Assembly: GCF_021347895.1 (NCBI RefSeq)
Contig: NC_067134.1
Span: 27,006,152 to 27,070,151, forward strand
Reading direction: 5' to 3'
DNA from: Acanthochromis polyacanthus
Lineage: Eukaryota; Chordata; Actinopteri; Pomacentridae
DNA length: 64,000 nt
In this document: positions 1-11,400 of the stretch, piece after piece
How positions within the stretch are numbered: the stretch's first letter is position 1
Layout: every line of letters begins with the position of its first letter
Notes under the pieces: generated by a model
Databases searched by the model: none
What the model was told of the DNA's origin: nothing
Seen by the model: the letters and a program-made list of their open reading frames with translations, nothing else
Position numbers and translations under genes: made by a program

Positions 1-598
1 AACAATTTTGTCCACGTGTGTAATGTGAGAGAAAAGAAGACAAACAGCGCTCCGATACCCAAATCTAGTCTAATATATGCTTTTTTTCTGTCAAATTTGA
101 GATAATTTGACCTTGTTTGGTCAATAAATAGACCCCACATATTTTTTTTGGTTCTACTTTAAGCTCCAACTTCTTTAATTAATGACAACGTGTTGTTCTT
201 TTTATTTTCACAATACTTTTAAATACTAATTTGAATTAACAAAAGAGTGATTTTAAAATGAAAGTAGGTTTTTTTACCTGGCCTAACCTATTTTGAAAAT
301 ACACGGCTAAGTTAAGAACACAGTTTAGTCATATCAAGAAGAAAAATATCGCTTTTAATGTTTAACTGTTTTGTGCTTTTATACTTGGTACCTTTTTTTT
401 CACTGTTTTTGTTTTTATTTCCTGCTTGTAAAATGTCTTTCAGTGTCCAGAAAAGTGGTATACAGATAATAAGTATTGTTATTATTATTATTATTATTAG
501 TAGTAGTAGTAGTAGAAGCTTGACAGCAGCAGATAACAAACCATCTAATTCATCAAAGTTTACAACATAATGAGAAATTAACAGCATTGTATATACAG

Positions 599-864
599 TA
601 CACTACCGTTCAAAAGTTTGGGGTCACCCTGGCACTTTTATCCATGTGCTATAATAACTGCACAAGGGTTTTCTAATCATCAGTGAGCCTTTCAACAGCA
701 TTAGCTAACACAATGTAGCATTAGAACACAGGAGTGATGGTTGCTGTAACAATGTCTAGACTGGATTTCTGATTCATTAAATGTCATTCTCAATGGAAAA
801 AAAATGTTTTTCTTGCTAAAATAAGGACATTTCTAAGTGACCTCAACTTTTTAACAGTAGTGTA
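599..864. mobile_element. Tc1/mariner-type MITE
   Basis: Inverted termini TACACTACCGTTCAAAAGTT and (reverse complement of the right end) TACACTACTGTTAAAAAGTT flank 266 bp. TA-bounded short elements with this end are abundant in teleosts. A related fragment in the opposite orientation lies at about 47648-47735 (GCTACATTGTGTTAGCTAAT). Confidence 0.75.
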
Positions 865-1915
865 GATTTATATATACTGAAAATGTGCAGTTTATGGTCT
901 ATTATGAAGAGCTGAATACATAAAAAGACTGTAAGATAATGCAAACATCCAGGTAAATGAGTGGGTCTCCTCCAAATAAACACAGGGAGCTTATTTCTAA
1001 AGGAGCGATTCATAATTTCAAAGTTGTTTCTATCATGTCGCTTTAAATTCATGGTTAAATGGTGTCGGTGTTTGTCTGAGACTTTGCATCGTTCTCACAA
1101 TCTCTTGCATCTACATTTCATAGCAACATATTTACCTTCATGGCTGCCACTTCCTGTGATCTGACGGCGACAGTTTCTCCCTGTGATGAGAAAGTGGGAA
1201 CTTCCCACCACAGCTGCTGGATTACAGTTAGAGCCTCGAAAACACCACAGAGTTCAACAGAACAGGAAGTTGCATCCTCTGCACATTTGTCAGCCTTCAC
1301 ACTTCTCTGTGTGCTTCACATATTTACCACTACACTGCTTTACTCTTGAATTCACACATCTGACTTTTACTGAAGGGTGAAATGCAGTGCAGGTGTTGCT
1401 TCTTACTTTCACGGATGTGTGATTCTCCCTCTGTAACGCCTGATAAACTTGTCTTGAACAGAGGAATCATACGTGTGTTGTGAGCATTTTACATTTGCAT
1501 TGACCTGTGATGTGGTTTCACAACCGATAAACAAAATGAAAGTTCAGTGCGGCTCAAAATATGAACTTCCCCTTATTTATTCACTTCTCATCTGGATTTT
1601 TTCCTAATTTTTGAATGTTTGTCACATGTCTGTGTCTTTTGACTTTGATTTGCATTTAAGAATTACTTTGACTTAGCACATGCTTACTTTTAAAATTAAT
1701 TAATATTACATTTTCACAGTTTAAGGACATAAAAATTGCATTTTGGTTGCTGTTAAAACTTTGGTAAAAGTTTCCAGAGCACCATCTAGTGGTAAATAGA
1801 AGCAAGACAGGACTGTTTTTTTTAAATTTAGGTGTTATAATAATGTTCTCAGAAACCGAATCAGCCTTAATGGCTACACAATATCCAAGGAATTTAGTTT
1901 TTGCTGTCACTCTAG
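865..1915. other. No recognisable feature
   Basis: Short frames on both strands without conserved motifs, no terminal repeats and no splice-bounded exon seen. It is upstream flank of gca. Confidence 0.4.
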
Positions 1916-2195
1916 GAAGAAGGAAAGAGAATAATAAAATAACTGTGGAAAAAAGAACACAAAACATTAAAGTGAAATAAAAAAATAAAATATTTTTAAT
2001 ATTTTTAAATAACATGAAAACAAAAAAATTGAAATAAATTTATGCATATAAAATGAAAAATATAGATATTTGATAGAAAATAAAAATATATATGTTTTAT
2101 ATAGAAATATAAAAGGAATAAGGAAAGAGAATAATAAAATAACTATGGAAAAAAAAAACGCAAAAAATAAAGTGAAATAAAATATGAAAAATAAA
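1916..2195. repeat. AT-rich direct duplication upstream of gca
   Basis: The ~75-bp block from about 1916 (aggaaagagaataataaaat) recurs from about 2117 with the same order of words, separated by A/T-only sequence. No gene or terminal repeat is seen in 865-2280 apart from this. Confidence 0.6.
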
Positions 2196-2279
2196 AAAAT
2201 TGCATATATAAAAATAAAATTAAATTAAAAATAAAAAAATTGTTTGGTTTTTACAGAGATGCAGAGAGAAAGCAGCTAC

Positions 2280-2487
2280 GGGGTCATGGGCGGGCCTTTT
2301 GTCTAGTTTTTCTCTCTCATTCGCTGTATGCGCTGTCAATCAACACACTTCCCGACAGCTCGGATGTGACGTAGCAACTGCTCAGACTTATCGGAAGTTC
2401 CAGCCGCGCAACACAGTAGCGTATCAGCAGTGCTACTGTACCTCCTAAACACTTTAAACTTCTGAGTTTTCGTTCTTTTTCCACGAC
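2280..2487 (+). promoter_or_regulatory. gca: gca promoter and 5' UTR region
   Basis: This is the GC-richer stretch directly before the gca start codon and it contrasts with the AT-rich DNA upstream (1656-2240). It contains a CRE-like TGACGTAG at 2367-2374 and an ETS-type CGGAAGT at 2392-2398, followed by a CG-rich GCCGCGCAAC. No convincing TATA box is seen, which fits a housekeeping-type, dispersed start site. The transcription start is inferred, not seen; it probably lies around 2390-2460. Confidence 0.5.
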
Positions 2488-5400
2488 ATGGCTTACCCAG
2501 GATACGGCGGGGTGAGTGAACGATATGTGACCGTCATTTTACATCTGTTAAACAGCGACGTTAGCTAGCAGGCAAGCTAACCAGGTGTTACAGTCTCCTT
2601 AATTAGATCCAAGAGCGGACACAGGTGTTCCTACAGTAGATACCAGGAAATACTGTAGTCGCAGTCAGTCAGTGATTCTCTGTCTTCTGCAGATATAATT
2701 CATTAGCTGTATTTGCATGTGCAGTTGTTTGAAAATGGACTTCAACTCATAACTTCCGGAATATAAAGAGTCCTCGATATTCAGGTGTAGAATGACGATA
2801 AGTCCACCAGCTGTGTGTATGGAACAAGCCTCGATGCGTTTCCTTTAAAAAAAATGTCTTTTGTCTAAACCTGCAGTGTATTATGCTTGACACTCTCACC
2901 ATTATAAAAGTGTTGCTTATATTTATCTATACCAGGTGTGTCAAGTGTAAAAACCTTTTTTAAAATCCTCCAGAGCTTTCATTTTTGAGCCAAAAACGTA
3001 AAAATAAATAAAAAGCTCTCTGTAAAGAAGTTTACTGTAACTGTTATGTAACTCCTGGAGGGTTAGTTTTTGTACTGTCAGGAGTACAAATGCACAAATT
3101 CCTCCCTCAGGCTTCATCACATCTCAACTTCATACATGTCTTATGATGATTGTCACTTACTGTATCTGGAGCTCACATGCTTTAATGCTGACATGTTGAA
3201 ACGTGCATAAAAAAGCTTAGAGAAGATATTCATTCCTATCTCTTTCAGTGTGGACTCATTCATACAAGCCCTTGTCTCTTTTTTTCTGAATTGTTTCAGT
3301 ATGGAGGCCCGATGCCAGGCATGCCAGCTCAGGGGATGCCACCCCAAGGAATGCCCATGGGAGGCCCCATGGGAGGCCCTATGCCTGGACACATGGGTGG
3401 GCCGATGGGAGGTGGGCCAATGGGAGGCGCCCCACCTCAGGGAGGGTATCCAGCTTATGGAGGAGGCTATCCAGGCTCTTTTGGTGCCCAGCCCCCAGCT
3501 GCCAATGATCCAATGTGGGGTTACTTCACGGCTATAGCGGGCCAGGTAAGTGTGGAAGCAGTTTTTGACTTCTTAAGTTCTTCAAAAACATATAATAGAT
3601 GTAGCCTTTATGAAAGCCTTGGTTTTATTGGTTTTACTTTCACATGTGCGCAAAGAGCCACAACATGGCAGCGCTTGTGTTTAACCCAGAGCCTCAGTCG
3701 TCACTCACCACTGCACTATTTCAGATTCCATGGAACAGCTCAGGTGGAGCTGCGTTACAGCTCTGTCTAAACTTGATTCCACTCTGCTGCAGCTGTAAAA
3801 CATGCCAGGTCACCAAATGAGTAATGCCTGCATGAAAGAGGTGCACTATAATCTAAGTGCTGTGGATTGTATGGTAAAAGGGGCTAAAATTGTAAAACAA
3901 ATGGATGAATTTAGAATTCTGTAACTGACTGAAAAAGGTTATAGTTGTTAGCCAGTGTTATCTTGCAGTATAAAGTCAGTGGTTAAATGGAGAAGAATAT
4001 GCAAATGCCAGCAGATGTCTGCAAGAAGAACAACAGCTCAGATGAATTTTGGTCTTTACTGAACTGCAGTGTTTGCTGTACACTAGTGGAAGGAAACTAG
4101 CAGTTATCTATTGCCAAATTTTAAAACAAATTGTTTCTACAGTCTGTACATGTTCCTGAGTCAGAATTTGTCCAATTAAAAACACTGAAATGTAATTCAA
4201 AAGATGATGTAATTGCAAACAAGCAAGACCTATACCAGCATGTGATTTCAGATTTAGATATTATTCAAGATGACTTACCCTCCACATTGCTTTTCCTTCC
4301 TGCTGTTTTCGATCGTTTCACATGAACAGTTACAGTACTTGATTGGTGATGTATACAGGGTCTCCTCAGATCACTGTTTATTCTTTGGAAAGTTACACTT
4401 GACTGAGTGTCACTTCCTGCTCTGTCCAGGACGGTGAAATCGACGCAGAGGAGCTCCAGAGGTGTCTAACACAGTCTGGTTTCAGCGGCAGCTACACCCG
4501 TAAGTTCACCGCTGTCGTCTCCACAAAACAGGACGACTGACACATGGACTGTACCACGTCTTAGCTGCTGCTCTGTCATGTTAATTCAGCAAAATGTTTT
4601 AATCTCGCGTAGTTTAGTTTAAACCTCCTTAATTCCTCCTGAACTAGAATAAAAAAGTCTCGCTAAATGTTTCCTCTGAACACAGAAGTACTGAGAGGAA
4701 CTTTAACTCAGGGAACTGACAGAATTGATCTGATGTTTTTTTTCGGTAGAGGTGTAACAGGTCTTTGATTACTTCCTGTCTAAATTCCAAAACTAAGAAC
4801 GACTTTTTGAGATCAGTTCGAGCAAATGAGCAATCATGTATGAATTGCAATTTTTTAATTTAAAAAAAAGTCCCAAACAAATAAAATTACTTTTTATTGC
4901 TTCTTACTTACTTCAGTCTCAACTTGTGACTCTTTTTAAAGAAACTCTCCAGAGACTTTCTGAAATAAATTTTGACAGGGCTTAGATTGACGGCTTCATT
5001 TAACAGTCGGGCAGGAAAAAATCTGACAGAATCAAGTGTGGGAAACGAGCAGAGACCAAAGTGACGGGAAGACGATCCTATCCCGCAGGAACTAAAATAA
5101 AAATAACACATTTTTATTATTTCTGTGCGGGCCAGTACTAATGACCCGCTGCATTAGTAGAGGACCGCTGCTATGGATGGTCTTAACTGTTTGTAAACTT
5201 TAGCTCACAACTATGAGATACATTGTTCTGCACCCTGAAGCTTTGATGTCTCTGCACTATAATTGTGTAATTATTAACTCCTGAATTCTGGGTGCAAAGT
5301 CATCTCACAGCCTTCAATGGGACCAATATTTTATATAACTCCACAGCTATCAGTCTATCGCTCATTGAGATGGTTAATGAATGAACAAGACGGTGATTTT

Positions 5401-8400
5401 ACAAACGGCCATTACGCCCAAAGTGCTCGTTGGACAGGTTAAAAGTTCAGTCCTGCTGTCTGTTTTCCAAAACACTGATGCAGTAAGAGAATTACTGCAG
5501 TAGTCAGTTGATTGTGAGTGGTTTTTGTTCTCGACCACCACTGCCAAACATAGCTTAATAAAGGAGGAGAGACTTTTTGAAGATGCTCATGCACAATACT
5601 TTTCCGTTATCTGTTCAGTGACAATGAAGTCGTGGCCTTGACTCTTTCCAATCACGTGTTTTCTGTCGTTGCAGCCTTCAGCATGGAGACGTGCAGAATC
5701 ATGATTGCAATGCTGGACGTATCCTTTTCTCCAACTCCTGTTCAGTCTGAGCGCTGAAGCGTTCACGGTAGTTGTGCTTCAGCTGCTTTATCACGGCCGT
5801 CAGCGGTTTATTAATGCTTAACCAGAGCGCCACCAGAGGGACTTCACGGGGAAGATGGGCTTCAACGAGTTCAAGGAGCTGTTTACGGCTCTGAACGGCT
5901 GGAAGCAGAACTTCTTGATGTTTGACCAGGACCGCAGTGGAACCGTGGAACCTCACGAGATGTCTCAGGCAATCACTGCCATGGGTGAGAGTCATCAACG
6001 TGATGGGCACTTAACGGCTCCTGGAATGTTTAATGACGCTTGATTAGGCTTAATAGCTCATTAGCCTGGCTGTAATCTGACCCACCTGACTCCTTTTATG
6101 ACAGCAGCGGGGCCAAGCTGCTGTCACTCCCCATTCGGCATCATTTACATATTATTTAGTGCAATGTCCCGTTAGATATTCCTCACATGTGGTCTTTGCT
6201 TCCTTTGCAGTTTTCTCAGTGAATTTAACTTGAAGCTTTCACTGATCAGATGAGCTCCTGTGGGTCTCCGTTGTCTCACAGCATATTCTGTACACCCAAA
6301 ATGCACATTTAAAGCATTTAAATTAGAAAACTTCTGTGCATTTAATGTGGCGTTGGTTGTGGCCCAAGAGATTCTAGATTTCTAAAGCTGATATCAATTA
6401 TTTTGTTTGGAAAATCTGCCAACAGTGTGTTCTAAACGGTTTAGGAAGACTTGTTTAGTTTTATAAATGTGCTGAGATGCACACTGAGTGAGACTTTCTC
6501 AGTGTGAAGTACACAGGAAGTATGGTTTTCATTTGGTTTCAAAATGACCACAAACAGCTCTGGCAGACTAAAACTGATATTTGCACACCTAAAAACAGAC
6601 GTGTCATTTAAATTACAGACATATTAAGATCATTCCTAGGCACACAGAACCACAAAAAGAATATTATTGCGAGTTAAACCGTCATACAAGTTCTACAAAG
6701 CAATGAAATGTGGAGCTTATTTTAAATAATCGTTAATATACTCGCATGCACAAGAAACGCAAGTTTCTTTTACCCGATGAAAAATTAAATTTGGTTTCCC
6801 AAAACAAAAATGCATTGGTACTTTGTGGTGCATGGTGTGTTCTTAACATTTTCTGTTGCGTTTTGTAAGGTTGGTGTGAAAACCAAAAACGGAAAAAGAA
6901 TCGTTGCAATACACCAATGCATTGATGATGTGGACATGATTCACACTTTGCACGTGCAACTGAATATGCACGATTTATCAACACCTTCAGCGGGTATAAA
7001 TGTCATTCAAGATCATAGGCATTTCACTTGCTGTTTAACTATGCCGCGCTTAAACCAAATTGGGAGGAACCAAGCCATCGGACGTCTGCAAGCTGGAGAG
7101 TCTGTCCGCTTCGGGGAAGGTCATCGGTGCTCTGTGTGGTGTTGTATCGACGCTGGAGACGGTAAATGGTGGTGATGTTGACGTTAAAGTGACGGGCAAT
7201 GTCTCGGACAGACTCTCCAGCTTGCAGACGTCCGATGGCTTGGTTCCTCCCAGTTTGGTTTAAGCGTGGCATAGTTAAACAGCAAGTGAAATGCCTATGA
7301 TCTTGAATGACATTTATACCCGCTGAAGGTGTTGATAAATCGTGCATATTCAATTGCACGTGCAAAGTGTGAATCATGTCCACATCATCAATGCATTGGT
7401 GTATTGCAACGATTCTTTTTCCGTTTTTGGTTTTCACACCAACCTTACAAAACGCAACAGAAAATGTTAAGAACACACCATGCACCACAAAGTACCGAAT
7501 GCATTTTTGTTTTGGGAAACCAAATTTAATTTTTCATCGGGTAAAAGAAACTTGCGTTTCTTTTGCGTGTGAGTATATTATTAGTGTCAAGTGTCTTTCT
7601 AACACTATGGCTTCCCACACTGGACAGGGTTTCACTCAAATCTCTTCATTTCAATTTAGTCAGTGAAGAAACAGGAAGCAGGTGAAAAACCTTTAAAACA
7701 CAAAAATAAACAAATATGGATAGATATGCTTCCCCAACTTAGTAAAGCAAGTATATTTTGCATAAACATAATAATTAAACCCATTATTTAATTATTGTAA
7801 GATTATACATTGGCATTTTTTTTTATTTTTTACATTTGCCCATGAATGAAGGAAAACTCCTTTAAATAATGCCGTTCATAAACTACTTTTCATCTAATAA
7901 TGTGAATAAATATTCAGCCAGATAAACAGTAGGTATTTAAAATCACCCAAATTGCTCCTTAGCAGAATTTTTACCTACATAAATAATAAACAAACCAGGC
8001 AGCAGACTTAAACAGAGTGTTAGTAGTAGTGGTACGTCAAGAAGTATGACTGAGATGTTTCACAGCTATATGCACCATGTAGAATAAGAAATCATTGGAG
8101 CTGCCTGACAGTGCAGGTACAGTCTTCACCACTCCATTAGATCCACCTGAAGCACATATCTAACCTGCCAGTCACATGGAAAAACAGTACATTTATCCAG
8201 ACACATGAGAATGGAGAAGAGTTGATTTAAGCCAACGTAAACAGTGTCTATAGGGTTTGCTCAGAGTGGTCTGGCTTTAGCTCATATTCTCCTATAAGGG
8301 AAACATTTCTGTTGTTATTTGTATGTCTTTAAATGAATCACAGTCATTTGGTGCAAAGCTGGAGATGCATTTGCACGTAGAGATGTTTTACTGCATGACC

Positions 8401-11400
8401 ACATCCAGGTTGCTGCTTGGAGGTTGTTGTAGTTTCCAGTGTTGAATGAGATTTTGGTAATGCTCAGATAGCAGAAGAGGAAGAATAAGCTGCGGGAAAT
8501 CCACCCCCAATGGCAGGCTTTACCCACAGCCTACGTGAGCCAGACGAGGTTTGCACAGAAACCTTTGAAGAAAAGAAAAACATCCAGGGAGTCGTGGTTC
8601 TCTGGGTCCAGAGCAGACCAGCCAGACATCTTAAAGCTGATAGAAAGCTCAGAGCAACTTAAAGGGGAACTTTGTTTTTTTTTCAACCTGGAGTCTGTTT
8701 TCATTTGTCATTTCATACATGTGAGTGATGGAGAAATGAATTTTCAACATAGCTCCAGTATTTAGCCAGGCAGGCAGCTTAGTAGCTCAGCTAGTGAAAA
8801 GTATGGTGCAAGTGGCCCCCCGCGTCAAAGTCCACCCTGACGTGCTTTTTTCCTCACACTGACCGGCTCAGATAGTCTCAATGAGTGTCCCACAACATAC
8901 TAGAGATGAGAAGTGAACGAAAACCTCCACATTACTTGGCGATTGCTCTTTGTTGTGGTCTGTATCCAAATCTCAGGACGCTAGAACGCAAATCTCGTTC
9001 CGAAATCGCCCGATAGCTTGCGAAATCACGCGAGAGAGCCCCATACTTTTCGCTAGCCGAGCTGCTAGCTGCCTGCCTGGCTAAATACTGGAGCTATGTC
9101 CAAAATTCATTTCTCCATCACTCACATGTATGAAATGACATGAAAACAGACCCCAGGTTGAAAAAAACCGAAGTTCCCCCTTTAAACTGCGCTTGTTACA
9201 CACAGAAGAGCTGCAGAGACAAATTCAGGAATCCATCCTGCCTTGCATCAACAGTTCAGATGGTGATATAACGGTGTGGAGGATGTTTTCTTGGCACCTT
9301 TTGAGCCCGGTAGTACCAACTGAACATCATATAAACACCACATCCTACATCTCTTTGAATTGCCTTTCCCTGCAATGCGACCCATTGTCAACAAGTCTCT
9401 TAAATATTGCTTTGGAATCATCAGTGATGGGGAAAAAATGATTAGACCACGCTTGTTTTCTTCCATTTCTTGTTCATTTTCAACTAAAGGTCCATTTGTT
9501 TGGACAAATGTGATTACAAAAATAGCTCATAAGAGTTTAATTTCAGAGCTGATATCGGACGTTTTCAATGTTTTCATGATAACCAAAATCCTTTCAGTTC
9601 TTCCATCAATATCTATGGCATTGTTCTGCTAAAACAGCTTTTAGGATTCCATGTTTTCTTTTGGAGTTAGTACTGATTCAGAACCATTGTTTCTGATGTC
9701 TCTTCATGCTCTCCACCAGCTTCTGATCACAGCAGGCCATTCCTGTTGCACTAATTCTAACCAATCTGCCTTGTTTTTGGGCTTGTGGTTCTCCCTTTAG
9801 CGTGTGATGATTTTCCACAGGTTTTCAGTTGGATTTAGATCCGGTGATTGAGCAGCCAAAGCATGGTTCCAATGCTCTGGTTTGCAATGGACTTATGATC
9901 ACTTCCTGTCCTCTCTGACATTTGTTCACTAAGGGTGTGGTTTTGTGTAAGATGTTCTTCTGACCGTCTGCTACCATAAACACTGAAGTCTGTCAGAGGC
10001 ACTGGAGCTACAAGGGGCTTGAAATGAGTAAAAAGATAAATCTGACTGTTATTTTCCTCCTGTATCAGGCTACCGTGTCAGTCCCCAGGCCCTCAATGCA
10101 ATCATAAAGCGCTACAACAAAGGGGGCAGGATCTTCTTTGATGACTACGTGGCCTGCTGTGTCAAACTGCGAGCTCTCACAGGTATGAAAACACAAAACC
10201 AGCGTCTGACGTGTGCAGATTTAAATGTGGACTGACAGCGAAACTACATTTGGTTTTATTCCCCCCCACTGCTCTCTGTGAAGAGAAGTGAAATTCACTC
10301 GGCTCTGCGCTCAGATCTGTGTGTGAAATGAGCTTTATTGAAATGACTGTTTCCCATTACAGACAACTTCAGGCGGAGAGACACCATGCACCAGGGATCT
10401 GTCACCTTCCAGTATGATGACGTAAGTGATTCTGTTTGCTCCTTCATACCAGAAGGGACAACAGTTTTTAGGCTAAAGGGGTGTAAAAACATAACTGTGG
10501 GGATGGGGTGAGACATGAACCTCATGTTTGTCCTTTTAAAACAGTAACAAAGTGCCCAGCTTTACTCTGTTTCCATCAGCTCACTTTAATGAGTCAACAA
10601 TACATTTATCGTCAACAAATCTGGAGGCCTAACACGAGTAGGATGTACAGTATGTTTACAGCTTGTCTTCTTGATTTAAACTTTTAACTCAGTCAAGCAG
10701 ATGTGATGGAGAGCTACATAAAGACCCAAGGCAGCTGTCCAACAACATCTGTACCGTGTGCCAAAATATTAGCCTAGCCGCGCTAGACAACCCACGGCAA
10801 CGAATTTAATTCTCGGCCAGGGTGGGTGTAGTTACCCTCGGTAAGCCTCGAGGTTGGATGCTCCTAAAACTGGCCGACGAATCACCATGAAGTGTAGAGT
10901 CAGAAGGCGGGCTTAACTAAGTGACGACAGAGGCGCAACGATTCTGACAGAAACAACCAGAAACAACTAGCCTAGCCGCGCTAGACAACACACGGCAACG
11001 AATTTAATTCTCTGCAAGGGTCAACAACAAAAACGACAACAGTCGTTGCGCTCCATTAGCACCGACTCTGAATAATCTTTCTGTTAACATGTCTGTAATA
11101 TACTTGAGCTTCACCCATTGACTGTATAAATAAGGCTTCACCGAACTCCCGCATCCTCTGATTTCCGGCGCTCTAGGAACTCCGTCAGCCTATTCGTTGC
11201 GCTGATTGGTTGTATACCTACCCAATTGCTGCAGAGTGATTTGAAAGACAACCTTTTAGCCCGCCTCCCTCCCTGTCGAGAGTTCCTAGACCCTTGTGTC
11301 TTCAGACCTGGGTCTAGCGCGGCTAGGCTACCAAAATATGCCAGTTAAACCCAAAAAACTACATGCTGGTTTTCATCAAGTGGATTTTAGTTCTGTTTTT

